Below are positions 52,149 through 61,982 of a DNA stretch of 64,000 nucleotides, piece by piece. Source of the DNA: Planctomycetota bacterium (lineage in GTDB: Bacteria > Planctomycetota > Planctomycetia > Pirellulales > Pirellulaceae); assembly GCA_029259935.1 (NCBI GenBank), contig JAJDEH010000408.1, positions 1 to 64,000 on the forward strand. Direction: 5' to 3'. Within the stretch, counting starts at the first letter, position 1; each line of letters begins with the position of its first letter. The position numbers and the translations under genes were made by a program. The notes below the pieces were generated by a model. It searched no databases. It was not told where the DNA came from and was given only the letters and a program-made list of their open reading frames with translations.

Positions 52149-53303
52149 TTAGTCGGCCGATTGTGCGCCGCTGCCGGTTGATAATGGAAAAAACTGCCGC
52201 GACCGGCGTACCGATTCGGCGTCTATTTTTTCCAATTCCACGATGTGGTTTTTGGCTTTTTCAAGCGGACAATGCCGCAGGTAGGTGACCACGGGGACGC
52301 GAATCCAGGGCGACTTCGGGTCGGCCTGCTTAAACAACTCTACCAGTTTATCCATCACCGTCCAATCTTCCCATTTTTGGAAGTCGGGAACCACCAAATC
52401 CGCCAATTCCGGCCTATCCAGCACCAGTTTCAGCGATTTTAGGACTCGTCGGCGCGAAATGACCTCGTCCCGCTCGGCCAGGAACCGCAGTGCCGAGATG
52501 GCGGCATTGGTATCCACGTAGTCCGCTTGGGCGTTTCCCAAAAATGTCTTGTCGATCAGCGGCAGCCCAGCCGGTCCGGTGATGGTCAGATAGGCGGCAA
52601 TCATTGCGTCGAGGCCCTCTTTTTCCCGCCGCTCGCCGCTTTGCATCAGCTTCCTCAGCAGCGGCAGCTCTGTCGCGGTTCCACAAACGCCGAGCATCGT
52701 GAAATACAGCCGCCGCCGGCTGACGACAATGTCGGGATTGGCGATCCAGCGAATCAGCCGCTGGCGATCGATGCGATCCTTGAATTCGCGTATCTCTTCG
52801 TAAGGGGCCCGGGCAAACTCGTCGTAGGCGTCTTGACTGAGCAAGGCGTCTTGGTCGTCCAAATAGTCTTCAAAAAAATCGAGCCGATCAGGACCCTTCT
52901 CCGCCAGGCCAGTAAGTTGCTTGACATAAGCCCGAGCGCGCGGCGAGACCGATCGGGGCCGCGACCACATCAAGTCCGGCGCATTCGACGCCATGATCAA
53001 GAACTCGCCTCCCTTCTTGGCTTTGCCAAAGTGGATCGCCTCGATCCTGCGCCTCGGACCGACCAATTCCGCGCCATCGATTGTCTCGACGATCTCGAAA
53101 GTCGCCAGCCAGGGCGTATCCGGCGTCGTGTCTGCTGGATTTTTGGAGACTACTCGAGCGATGACCGTCACATCCATATCGGCGATCTGTTGAGCCAAAC
53201 TGGGTTCGGGCTTGTCACAGAATGGACAGGCCGAGGCCGCGGACGCAAGCAATGACACGACCGCCACGGACGAAAACACTTTCATCAACCAAGGGCTCAT
53301 CAT
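52149..53303 (-). CDS. Secreted CPFC-motif protein, paralog
   Basis: A 384-residue protein with a signal peptide (MKVFSSVAVVSLLASAASAC) and C-P-F-C at the start of the mature chain. The rest tracks its neighbour: VTVIARVVSKNP, AIHFGKAKKGGEFLIMASNA, LSQDAYDEFARAPYEEIREF, RLYFTMLGVCGTATELPLLR, LDAMIAAYLTITGPAGLPLI and FQKWEDWTVMDKLVELFKQA. It lacks the C-terminal membrane helix of the other copy, so it is probably soluble outside the cytosol. The gap to the paralog is 52 bp, so both are likely co-transcribed. Confidence 0.82.
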   Translation of the reverse strand: MMSPWLMKVFSSVAVVSLLASAASACPFCDKPEPSLAQQIADMDVTVIARVVSKNPADTTPDTPWLATFEIVETIDGAELVGPRRRIEAIHFGKAKKGGEFLIMASNAPDLMWSRPRSVSPRARAYVKQLTGLAEKGPDRLDFFEDYLDDQDALLSQDAYDEFARAPYEEIREFKDRIDRQRLIRWIANPDIVVSRRRLYFTMLGVCGTATELPLLRKLMQSGERREKEGLDAMIAAYLTITGPAGLPLIDKTFLGNAQADYVDTNAAISALRFLAERDEVISRRRVLKSLKLVLDRPELADLVVPDFQKWEDWTVMDKLVELFKQADPKSPWIRVPVVTYLRHCPLEKAKNHIVELEKIDAESVRRSRQFFPLSTGSGAQSAD

Positions 53304-53540
53304 TTCAACACTTTCCGAAACTCACGGCGAACCGGCGCATGAATGGGTTGGAGGGAGGCGGGGCAAGTTGTCATCCGCAACTGCCGGGCAGAATAAGATC
53401 CTGTCCCCGCGTGAAGGAATGGAAACGTCATTTTTGCACAAATCCCAGGATCGGCAAACACTGTTCCAATCGACGCCCGCCTGAATCTGCCCGCCACATA
53501 ATGCGGCAAAGATGATTCAAATTTGCCCTGGATGATACGG

Positions 53541-55775
53541 CTATTTGCCCAATGATTCGGCCACGTCGGTCCGATAGGCAGCCATCGCTGGCAGAATGCC
53601 CACGATGATTGCTAGCACCACCACGGCGGGAATGAGAATCGCCTCAATCGAAATGGACTGCACCATGGATAATAACGGCAGACAATACCCAACGCCCATA
53701 GTCGAATATGCCCATTTGAATTCTTTGCGACGAATAAGTCCGTAGCCAACGTATCCAACAATCAAGCCTACATAGGCCAACATCGCGAGATTTTGGCCGA
53801 TGTTGGCCGAGTAGTTCCAGATTCCAATTAAGCAACTTGTCACAACCACGCCACAAGCCGCGTCCAAGGCGACCGTCGCGCGGGCCCGACCGGCGTTATC
53901 TGCCGACTTGGCGTTAATCAATCCCATAACGATAAGCCATACCCAGCCTCCACCAACGAGCAGACGGATGAGTACGACGATCGTGATCGAGATTGCGGAG
54001 ACCGCGAATGGGTGCCACGACTCGGAAAATTGATCGACCGTCCAACCGGGCGCGAATTGCCAAAAGCGTAGGGTAACGCCCGTCCGTTCTTCAATGGATG
54101 GGCTGGCCAAGTGGTTGACACCATGCGCGGCAATCCAGCCAATCAGCGCGCCGCCCATCGACAAGATCACGGATTCCAAGAAGATCGTCGTGGTCACCGT
54201 CGAGCGCCCGGCACCCAGCGCCCGCATTACCGCGATTTCGTGTCGGCGGTCGCTCATCGAGTTATAGATGCTGACCAAAATACTCACGCCCGAGACGATA
54301 CAAATCATCCCCGTCAGCAGCAGCAACGTCCATTGAATGGGCTTTACAATGATCTCAAACAGCCCGTTGATTTCGGCGGCGGGCAGAACCGCTTGGGCCG
54401 ATTTTTGATTTCGTTCTGGGCGGAACTCCGACCAAAGCATCGAGTCATCCAGCGACCCTTCGTCGATCGGACCGGTAAGCTTGTAGGCAAACAGTGCTCG
54501 ACGGGTTTGCACCAACAACGCCGTCACTTCCCGTTGTTCAATCGGCAGCGGCACATAGGTGCCCTGAGTTGGCTGAGGTGCCTCCGGTACCGGCGTGGGT
54601 GGCTGTTCCGGCGGCACGGGCTGCTCTTCCGCGATCGGCTTGGCATGGCTGGCCATTAAGAAGAAGCCTTCCATGTTCACGAACACCGCCCGGTCATTGG
54701 GCGTTCCCGTCGGTTCTAAAATGCCGACCACCGTGAATCGTTGATCGTGAATCGCCCCTTCCGGCGCTCCATGAGCGGGTGCCAATTGTTCGCCCAGTTG
54801 CACGCCCATTTCGCGGGCCACGGTCGCGCCGACGACCGCTTCAAAGAATCCGAATCGCCCGCTGTTATACTCAAAGGGCCGCGGATACTGGTCGTGGCAG
54901 GCGGCCAATTCTTCGTTGGTTAGACGTCGATCATCGTTGACGTCGGCCAGGTGCAGAATCCTCTCCACATCTTTTAACCAGGGAGGTGTGGGGATCGGGT
55001 CGCCCAGTTCGTCATCTCCCAATTCGCTGGACTCGACAATCCCGTTGCCGTTGGCATCCAGTTTCTGTTGCGCCGCGGTCAGTTCATCAAGCTCCACCGT
55101 TCCGTCGCGATCTTGATCCAGGCGGCGAAACGTCGCCTCGGCGGCTTTCAAATCCGAAACATTGGAAATTTCATAACGGCGTTCGCGTTCGGGGTCATAA
55201 ATGACATCTTCAAAAAAGGCGGGCGTCGTGCCGATCACTCGGAAGTTGCCGAAATAATCGCCCAAACAAAGGGGGATCGCGAAATTCACATACCCTGAGT
55301 ATTTGCCTTTTTCGTGCAAACGCATCGCCGACTCGTCGATCTCCGCCGCCGCCTCCAGCGCCAGCAGCGAACCAATCGACGACAGGCCCGGCGACATACT
55401 GGCGACCGCCGATAGCGAATCGATGTCCGCCGTTTCCCATTCCGCTTGCGAGGCCTGGTAGCGGTTCGAATGCACCATTTCGGCCTCGCGCCGCTCGGGC
55501 GATAGGAATTCCAGATAATAGTCGTAGGGAATGTTCTCGACTGGCTGGCTCAAATAGTAGACCGTGTTCAGCGTCAATTGCAGAGCGCCGCCCTTGGCCC
55601 CCACGATCATGTTGTAGCCCAGCGTCGCGTTGCTACGAAACGACTCCTCAACGACGCCATGGATCGTCACCACGACGACCACCAAGCCCACGCCCAGCGC
55701 CATCGACAACATCGTCAGCACTGACGCCCAGCCGCGCTGTTGAATGCTTCGCCAGGCAATTTTCCACAAACTCAT
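53541..55775 (-). CDS. MacB/FtsX-type ABC transporter permease with EF-hand insertion
   Basis: A 744-residue FtsX-family permease: one N-terminal helix (about 17-38), a large extracytoplasmic domain, then helices from about residue 470 onward, with ILVSIYNSMSDRRHEIAVMR, ALGAGRSTVTTTIFLES at the start of the FtsX core. There are extra helices in the C-terminal half, more than MacB has. Inside the extracytoplasmic domain are three EF-hand-like loops: D220 to E231 (DQDRDGTVELDE), D240 to E251 (DANGNGIVESSE) and D278 to E289. A Pro-rich linker (EEQPVPPEQPPTPVPEAPQP) follows. Its ATPase lies 180 bp upstream on the same strand, and the CPFC genes lie downstream. The transported substrate is unknown. 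Confidence 0.88.
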   Translation of the reverse strand: MSLWKIAWRSIQQRGWASVLTMLSMALGVGLVVVVVTIHGVVEESFRSNATLGYNMIVGAKGGALQLTLNTVYYLSQPVENIPYDYYLEFLSPERREAEMVHSNRYQASQAEWETADIDSLSAVASMSPGLSSIGSLLALEAAAEIDESAMRLHEKGKYSGYVNFAIPLCLGDYFGNFRVIGTTPAFFEDVIYDPERERRYEISNVSDLKAAEATFRRLDQDRDGTVELDELTAAQQKLDANGNGIVESSELGDDELGDPIPTPPWLKDVERILHLADVNDDRRLTNEELAACHDQYPRPFEYNSGRFGFFEAVVGATVAREMGVQLGEQLAPAHGAPEGAIHDQRFTVVGILEPTGTPNDRAVFVNMEGFFLMASHAKPIAEEQPVPPEQPPTPVPEAPQPTQGTYVPLPIEQREVTALLVQTRRALFAYKLTGPIDEGSLDDSMLWSEFRPERNQKSAQAVLPAAEINGLFEIIVKPIQWTLLLLTGMICIVSGVSILVSIYNSMSDRRHEIAVMRALGAGRSTVTTTIFLESVILSMGGALIGWIAAHGVNHLASPSIEERTGVTLRFWQFAPGWTVDQFSESWHPFAVSAISITIVVLIRLLVGGGWVWLIVMGLINAKSADNAGRARATVALDAACGVVVTSCLIGIWNYSANIGQNLAMLAYVGLIVGYVGYGLIRRKEFKWAYSTMGVGYCLPLLSMVQSISIEAILIPAVVVLAIIVGILPAMAAYRTDVAESLGK

Positions 55776-55888
55776 GGGTTACTCGAAGTTACTGATGGTT
55801 GCTCAAAGGTTCGCCAGTCCGTCTGGCCGCGATCAAAGACGACTCCCAAATGCTCGAATGAAAGAACGACCAGGTTCGACGTCTTGAA

Positions 55889-55944
55889 CATTCGGTATTC
55901 GGATCTTGATGTTTTTTCGGATTTCGACATTCGTATTTCGAATT
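55889..55944. repeat. Degenerate ATTCGG/ATTTCG-type run
   Basis: A T-rich stretch in the 180-bp space between the ATPase and permease genes repeats ATTCGG, TTTCGG, ATTCG and TTTCG with varied spacing. It looks like a decayed short-repeat tract; no function is evident. Confidence 0.4.
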
Positions 55945-55955
55945 GATCAACTGCT

Positions 55956-56708
55956 CTAATTTCTCTCCGCGCCGGCCACTTGGACGGCGCGGTTGATTTC
56001 TTCCAACCGATCCACGCGTTCGAATTGGCTGGCCACTTCCACGGAGTGCGTCACCATGACCAGAGCGATATTTTCTTCACGGCACGATTCGCGAATCAGG
56101 TTCACGATGTTCTGCTGATTGGCGGGATCGATATTCGCCGTCGGTTCGTCTGCCAACAGCAATTTTGGTTTGTTCGCCAAAGCCCGCGCCACCGCGACTC
56201 GCTGTTGTTCACCGACCGACATCGCCGCCGGCTTGTGCGTCATGCGATGCGCCAGACCCACGCGGTCCAGCAGATGCCGAGCCCGCTCGTCGTCATAACG
56301 CCGCCGCCCGAACGTCATCCCCAGCAGCACGTTTTCCAGCGCCGAAAAACCGCTCAGCAGATTGAACGTCTGAAACACATAGCCCAGTTTTTCGGCGCGA
56401 ATGCGGTCCCGAGTCGCCTCGGAAAATCGTAAAATATCGACGCCATCGATCTTGATGCTGCCCTCGTCCGCCGAGCGGATCCCGGAGACAACCTGCAGCA
56501 GCGTCGTCTTGCCACAGCCACTCTCGCCGACCAACACCATCTGTTCGCCGGCCCGTACCTGAAAGGATTCAATATCGAGGATCGGCAACACATGGCCGTT
56601 CGGTTCGAGGTAGGCCTTCTTGACGTTTTCAAGTTGCAACATCAGCGGAGGAGGATCTTCTGAGGGGGATTCGCGCGGCGGGCTGACTCCGTACCCACTT
56701 TCGATCAC
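55956..56708 (-). CDS. ABC transporter ATP-binding protein (MacB/LolD type)
   Basis: A 250-residue ATPase. Walker A is GESGCGKTT, Q-loop region YVFQTFNLLSGFSALENVLL, signature MSVGEQQR (in place of LSGGQQQR), Walker B LLLADEPTANID and H-loop MVTHSVE. These match the LolD/MacB/FtsE group. An in-frame ATG at 56642 (MLQLENVKKAYLEP) is an equally good start. With the permease gene downstream it forms an FtsX-type transporter, and the same-strand cluster continues to the DUF3299 genes. Confidence 0.93.
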   Translation of the reverse strand: MIESGYGVSPPRESPSEDPPPLMLQLENVKKAYLEPNGHVLPILDIESFQVRAGEQMVLVGESGCGKTTLLQVVSGIRSADEGSIKIDGVDILRFSEATRDRIRAEKLGYVFQTFNLLSGFSALENVLLGMTFGRRRYDDERARHLLDRVGLAHRMTHKPAAMSVGEQQRVAVARALANKPKLLLADEPTANIDPANQQNIVNLIRESCREENIALVMVTHSVEVASQFERVDRLEEINRAVQVAGAERN

Positions 56709-56992
56709 CCCAAGTTACTAGCTGGAGCCAAGGGCGCAAAGTCCAGTACGATGGCTTGCTATCGACGGTTCAGCACGCTTGAAAATCACTTTCGCCAAAA
56801 GTGACCTTCAGCCGCCCGCCGTCCGCTGCCAACCAACCGCTTCATCGAAGCGCGGCCAATGCGGTTCGGCTTGAGCCCCGGTGCCGGATTCACGCGAGAA
56901 GTGTATGCAGGCACACATCCAGCACGCCAAGTCGAGCGTCGGCAAATTTGATAACCGCGTGGCCTACCAGAGTTCTTCGTCTCACTGCGAAC

Positions 56993-59900
56993 TTAGGTGC
57001 TAACCGCCGCAAGGTCCTCAAACTTGTTTGCGACATCCGATTCCAAATGGACCGGATCGGTGGTCGTTTGGTTGGGGTCAACTTTGAAGCTGCGGACCAA
57101 CTCGCGTAGTTGCACCGACTGGGCTCCTAGTTCTTCGCTGCCGCTGGCCATTTCTTCGCTGGAGGCCGCCACCCGCTCGGTGACCTGGGACACTTGCTGA
57201 ATGGCCGTCGCCACTTCGTTGGCGTTTTGCGACTGTTCGCCCGTGGCGGTCGCGATTTCGCCGATTCTCGCCGCCGTCACCTCAACTCCCTCGATGATTT
57301 TCTCCAACACCTCGCCAGTTTGTTGGCTGAGTACCGCGCCTTCTTCGACTCGCTGAGTCGATTCCTTGATCAGCGTGGAGACTTCGTCGGCCGCCTTGTT
57401 GGACCGTTCGGCCAATCCCCGCACTTCATCGGCGACGACCGCGAACCCCATGCCGTGTTGGCCGGCGCGGGCCGCTTCGATCGCCGCGTTGAGTGCCAGC
57501 AGATTGGTTTGCTCGGCGATCTCGGAGATGACCTGAATGATCTCGCCAATCTTGCCGGCGGAACCCTTGATCAGTTCCATGGCCTCAAAAGACTCCTTCA
57601 CCGCCTTGCCGCCTTCCTGCGCGATCTGGTTGGTTTCTAGAGCGACCTCGTTGGCTTGTTTGGCGTTTTGGCTGACAGCTTCGATGTTCCGGGTCAGTTC
57701 GTCGATCGAAGCGTTCATCTCCTCGACCGAAGCACTTTGAGTTTGGGCTCCGTGAGCAATGTTTTGGGAATTCTCCGCAATCAGCCCGGCACCTTCCGCG
57801 AACTGGTCCGCGCTATCGACGACTTGGCTGATGACGCTGCGCAGGTCGTTCAGCATTTGCCGCAGACCGTTGGCCAGTTCGCCCACGGCGTCGTCACCGG
57901 AAACCGTGACCTCCTGGGTCAGATCGCCTTGGGCCGCCGCGTTGACAACGGCCAACAACTCGTCCACCTTGTTCCGGACCGCTTGTTGCTCGAGGCGGTC
58001 GCGTTCTTGATTCTCACGCTCGCGCTCTTGATTCTCGCGTTCTCGTTCTTCAGTCTCTTGCTTGTCTTGAATAAACTGTCGTAGCCCACCACCAAGTTGC
58101 CCAATGGCGTCGTCGCCATCGGCCTCCACTCGAAGTGAGTAATCGCCTTGGGTGACCCGATTGAGAACCTCTAGCATCTGGTTGACATGGTCACGCATCT
58201 GCTCTTGCTCGCGGCGTTCGCGTTCCTGATTCTCGCGTTCGCGCTGTTGATTTTCTCGCTCTCGTTCTTCCCCAGCGAGTTTTTCCTTGAAGAATTGCCG
58301 CAGCCCCTCACCCAATCGTCCGATGGCGTCGTCGCCGATCGCCTCGACTTCCAGCGAGTAGTCTCCCGCCACAACTCGGTCCAATACTTGCAACATCTGA
58401 TCGACCTTGTGTTGCAATTCTTCCGCTAGTTTGCGCTGCGCCGCGTTGCGTTGACGTTCCTTGGCCGATTCTGCTTCCTGCCGTTCCTTCTCTTCCGCTA
58501 CACGCCGGGCCTGAGTCTCTTTCTCCCGCTCGGCGGATTGCTTAACCTCTTCCATCGTTCGCTGAGACGACGCCACCGCCTGATTCAGAGCGGTAGCCAT
58601 TCTCCCCATCTCGTCCTGGCCATCCATGTCGAGCCGCTGTTTCAGATCTCCGTCGGCAACCGCCTCAAGCACGGAGACCGCCTTCTGCAGGGGTCGCGCG
58701 ATCATTTCGGCAACTCCCCAGGCCACGAACACGATGACAACCACGGAAGCGATGACCACGGCAGTGACCCAAAATAACAGCGTGCTTTGGGCGGAAGCGG
58801 CGTCGCTTTCCATCGCCTTGACCGAGGCAAACGCCTCATTGGTCTCGATCTCGGCAATTAACGCCCACTTCAGTTCGCCGATTTGCGTTGGAGAAAATGC
58901 CGACAACACCTCGGAACCCAAGTAGTTTTTTGTCATCGAGGCGCCGGTTTCACCCGCCAACGCCGCCTTGGCCGGCGCTGTTTCGACCTTGCCCTTATCG
59001 GGATTGCGGTAGGATCCCGCCACCGAATGATTCTCCGCATCGCGGTAGGTGTCGGAACGCATGAGGAAGTTGGGTCCCACTAGATAGGCTTCACCTGTTT
59101 CGCCCAGTCCGGCCCGTTCACTCATCACCGTGGTCACACGATCCAACGGCATCTGAAACACGGCCACGCCAATCTTCTGGTCGCCATCAAAAATGGGCGA
59201 AGCGATGAAGCTGGCGGGCGCTTGATAAGAGGGCGCGTAAGGAGCGTAGTCGACCAAGACCACGACATCTTTGTCGGTCGCCGCGTTGGCACGCCGAAAC
59301 GCCTCGCCAAAATTCGTCTTGGCGTAGGGGCCGTCGACCAGGGACGTCGAATAGTCGAGTTCCTTGAACACCGAGTAAATGACGTCTCCAGATTCCGCAT
59401 CACACAGAAAGATGTCATAGTACCCAAACTTCTCAAGGTAGCTTCTCACGACCGGATGCAGTTCGGCATGCAATCGGTTGTATCGAGTGTCGGCGACGTC
59501 GCGATCCAGTTTGTGTTTTGAACCCAGCGGGTTATCGTTGGCTCGAATGTAAGCATGCTGCAAGGCGATGGAATCGTCATCCAATCGGCCCAGCGACGCC
59601 ATGGCGTCGCTCGGTGGGATGCCGTTCTGATTTTTGTATTCTTCGCTGAACTCGTTGGCGTAATAAGTTGCCAAGTCCTTGCGCATTTCGACCAATCGCG
59701 TCGCGTCAACTCCCTGTTCGGCGCGGTGGTTGGAAAAGGCTTCGCGAAGTTCACTCATGGCATCAACAACCATGCGGTCTTCCGAGAAGGTTAGAACCTG
59801 ATCGTTGATGGTGCTAAAGTACTGCTCGATGGCGGATCGTTTTTCGTCTCGAATCGCCGAAAGCTGCTCGAACAACTGCTTCTCCATCGCTTTCGCGGTG

Positions 59901-60043
59901 GTCTGCTCCGCTTTGTCGAGTGCCCGCCTTGCTTGGCCATAGGCAATCCACGCGGCAATCGCCACCGGCACGACGCCCACCAAGAGGAAAAGCGTGATTA
60001 GCTTCGGCTTTATTCCCAGATTGGAAATACGAAATTTGCGCAT
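56993..60043 (-). CDS. Methyl-accepting chemotaxis protein with four HAMP-like modules
   Basis: A 1016-residue chemoreceptor. A membrane helix lies at about 14-36, a large extracytoplasmic sensor (dCache-like) at about 40-415, with [20 protein letters not shown] and [20 protein letters not shown], and a second helix at about 422-444. A normal HAMP follows ([20 protein letters not shown]). Three further HAMP-like modules come at about 545-588, 617-660 and 691-735, each with GDxxxxVxxxGDDAIGxL, joined by highly charged RERENQE-type coiled coils. The signalling tip is [20 protein letters not shown] with [18 protein letters not shown]. No che genes are in the window, so its pathway is unknown. 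Confidence 0.95.
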   Translation of the reverse strand: MRKFRISNLGIKPKLITLFLLVGVVPVAIAAWIAYGQARRALDKAEQTTAKAMEKQLFEQLSAIRDEKRSAIEQYFSTINDQVLTFSEDRMVVDAMSELREAFSNHRAEQGVDATRLVEMRKDLATYYANEFSEEYKNQNGIPPSDAMASLGRLDDDSIALQHAYIRANDNPLGSKHKLDRDVADTRYNRLHAELHPVVRSYLEKFGYYDIFLCDAESGDVIYSVFKELDYSTSLVDGPYAKTNFGEAFRRANAATDKDVVVLVDYAPYAPSYQAPASFIASPIFDGDQKIGVAVFQMPLDRVTTVMSERAGLGETGEAYLVGPNFLMRSDTYRDAENHSVAGSYRNPDKGKVETAPAKAALAGETGASMTKNYLGSEVLSAFSPTQIGELKWALIAEIETNEAFASVKAMESDAASAQSTLLFWVTAVVIASVVVIVFVAWGVAEMIARPLQKAVSVLEAVADGDLKQRLDMDGQDEMGRMATALNQAVASSQRTMEEVKQSAEREKETQARRVAEEKERQEAESAKERQRNAAQRKLAEELQHKVDQMLQVLDRVVAGDYSLEVEAIGDDAIGRLGEGLRQFFKEKLAGEERERENQQRERENQERERREQEQMRDHVNQMLEVLNRVTQGDYSLRVEADGDDAIGQLGGGLRQFIQDKQETEERERENQERERENQERDRLEQQAVRNKVDELLAVVNAAAQGDLTQEVTVSGDDAVGELANGLRQMLNDLRSVISQVVDSADQFAEGAGLIAENSQNIAHGAQTQSASVEEMNASIDELTRNIEAVSQNAKQANEVALETNQIAQEGGKAVKESFEAMELIKGSAGKIGEIIQVISEIAEQTNLLALNAAIEAARAGQHGMGFAVVADEVRGLAERSNKAADEVSTLIKESTQRVEEGAVLSQQTGEVLEKIIEGVEVTAARIGEIATATGEQSQNANEVATAIQQVSQVTERVAASSEEMASGSEELGAQSVQLRELVRSFKVDPNQTTTDPVHLESDVANKFEDLAAVST

Positions 60044-60674
60044 AGGGGCTCACCTGCACTTTTGAAAGCGTATTTGTGAAGTGCCCCAACAACGTACCGT
60101 GTGAGCTGGAAACGCAAATGGCCAGAAGAGACCACCTATGCCCATGGCTCGGCCCCCTGGCCAGCCATACTCACAGGTTGATATAGGTCGTCAAATGGGC
60201 CCGGTCAAACGTCGTATGTCCTGCCCATGCCTGCTTCCCAAACGGAAGTTTGCCCGGCGCTTTGCATAGAAGTACGATGAGTAAAAGTCGTGGTGGAAGC
60301 ATCTGTTTGGATCGGATAAAGTGAAGGAAACATGGGGCGAGAGGGGCACGGAGTCGGCCGAACTAGAAGCCATTCAACAGTTCCAGCTTGGCGACCGAGA
60401 GTACGGCTGCCTGGCTGCATCGGATCACCGCAAGCCTGCCCGGCGATCCTGGATTCCAGCCTGCGCGAGAATGACGGATGGCACGGCTAGCGCGGAAGTG
60501 CTGAAGGGGGTCCCGAGACAAGAATTGATTGACGAGACGAAATTCGGGATGTTCCACTGCGTGAATCGGTAATATTCTCAATCAGAATTGGCGTTGCACA
60601 AACGAAACATGGTTCCTAACACTTTTTCTGCGCCTTCGCTCGTTGGAACGTTCGCGCTGAGGATCCGGCTCGGA
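60044..60674. other. Intergenic region between the chemoreceptor and a small membrane protein (631 bp)
   Basis: No gene is supported; short frames on both strands lack coding character. The region holds a palindromic repeat remnant at 60448-60476 and should contain the promoter of the chemoreceptor gene. Confidence 0.45.
60448..60476. repeat. Degenerate ATTCC-type palindromic repeat
   Basis: The core ATTCCAGCCTGCGCGAGAAT (60453-60472) is flanked by CCTGG and GACGG. It looks like a decayed copy of the widespread ATTCCCGC/GCGGGAAT intergenic palindrome of many bacteria; two arm positions no longer pair. Confidence 0.5.
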
Positions 60675-61079
60675 CTATTGTTGATTGGCCAGCCGCGCCA
60701 TGATCATCAGGATTCGAATAATAAAAATCACTACCCCGAGCAAAATGAAACCTTGAGCCCACGAACCCTGTCGCCCGGTGTCGTAGCTTTCACCTCGTTC
60801 GATTCCTAGCCGATCTTCATCGTCTGAAAGATCGGAACGGCTTGGTGATTGTGAACGACCGCTAAGAGCGAGAAAGCATATGCTGACCGCCAGACCAACA
60901 ATACCACCCGCGACGCCATAGCAGATTAGTTCGAACTGCAATGCGCCTTCGACTTCCGTGCTAAAGAAGAAATGCCCAATTCCGAATGCCAGTAACGCAC
61001 CGGCCAGTGGTCCGGCAAACAGCACCGCACAGGATCGTCCGTATGAATCCACGTCTCCGCCTCCCAAAGAAAGACTCAT
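60675..61079 (-). CDS. Small membrane protein (134 aa)
   Basis: The ATG at 61079 starts MSLSLGGGDVDSYGRSCAVL. There are three hydrophobic segments: AVLFAGPLAGALLAFGIGHF, LICYGVAGGIVGLAVSICFL and, after a polar Ser/Asp-rich loop, GFILLGVVIFIIRILMIMA. The frame is open upstream to 61148 with no support. I do not recognise a family. It lies 107 bp downstream of arsC on the same strand, so co-transcription is possible but not shown. Confidence 0.55.
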   Translation of the reverse strand: MSLSLGGGDVDSYGRSCAVLFAGPLAGALLAFGIGHFFFSTEVEGALQFELICYGVAGGIVGLAVSICFLALSGRSQSPSRSDLSDDEDRLGIERGESYDTGRQGSWAQGFILLGVVIFIIRILMIMARLANQQ

Positions 61080-61185
61080 TCCAAGCACGCGAGGATGGCA
61101 CTCAAGTCCGATCGAACAATAAGCTACTTCAACCCCACCGATGTGCAACCAGTTTACCGACGAATCTTGCTGCGTCCAGCGCGGA

Positions 61186-61626
61186 CTAGCGCAGGCGGTC
61201 GGGTAGCTGTTCGATTAGGGCGCGAATCTCGTCACGGACGCGGCGATAGTGCGATAGTTTTTCTTCTTCTGTTTTCGCGGCGCGGGCCAATTTCGGTGGG
61301 TCGTCAAATCCGATGTGGATGACTCGGGGACTGCCCAGCATCGTTGGGCAATGCTCGTCGGCATGGCCGCAGACCGTGATCACGGTATCGAATTGGATCG
61401 CACCAAGCTCGTCGACCGTGTTGGATTGCTGGCCGCTGATATCAATTCCCGCTTCCGCCATGACTTGGACGGCATGCGGGTTCAGTCCGTGCTTTTCGAT
61501 GCCCGCCGAATAGGCTTCAAGTTCTTCCGATTTGAGAGCCCGCGCCCAGCCTTCCGCCATCTGGCTGCGGCAGGAATTTCCCGTGCAGAGGAACAGAATG
61601 CGGAGTTTTTCAGAGGACTCGTTCAT
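61186..61626 (-). CDS. arsC: Arsenate reductase, low-molecular-weight phosphatase type
   Basis: A 146-residue protein of the LMW tyrosine-phosphatase fold. The P-loop is LCTGNSCRSQMAEGWAR (C-x5-R), with the later redox pair in VCGHADEHCP and IGFDDPPKLA with the Asp of the catalytic site. Two cysteines seven residues apart, besides the P-loop Cys, mark the thioredoxin-dependent ArsC type, not a plain phosphatase. It would reduce arsenate to arsenite. No arsR, arsB or acr3 gene is nearby, so it may be a stand-alone copy. Confidence 0.93.
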   Translation of the reverse strand: MNESSEKLRILFLCTGNSCRSQMAEGWARALKSEELEAYSAGIEKHGLNPHAVQVMAEAGIDISGQQSNTVDELGAIQFDTVITVCGHADEHCPTMLGSPRVIHIGFDDPPKLARAAKTEEEKLSHYRRVRDEIRALIEQLPDRLR

Positions 61627-61982
61627 CGGAGAGGCTTCGTGCTTTCCCGTCGTGTTGCCTTGGGTCGTTCGACCGAAACGGCGCAGTTGCGATTTTGTAC
61701 CAAAGTAGTGTCCTCGGAATTACGGGCCACGGCGACTAACGACTTCGCTCGCCCCAATGCCTGAGGATCGGCATTTTATGCGGTCCGACGAGAAAGATCT
61801 ACTGTTCGCCAGTTCCTGCCGCGGCGTCAAGACGGCGAACCCGTGATTCGTCTTACGAAGGGTCGCAACCGGGGACCGTTTGAAAAAAGCTGTTGCGTAA
61901 GCTGCCCACCGTCGCCAGAACGAATTGTCTGCCTTAAAATCTATGTACGTGATTCGCGTTATTATACGGAAGGATTCGTGCC
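61627..61982. other. Intergenic region between arsC and the HTH gene (356 bp)
   Basis: This divergent region has no gene that I can support. It must contain promoters for both genes. The downstream gene has a clear ribosome site (GGAAGGA) a few bases before its ATG at 61983. I see no strong palindrome. Confidence 0.45.
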
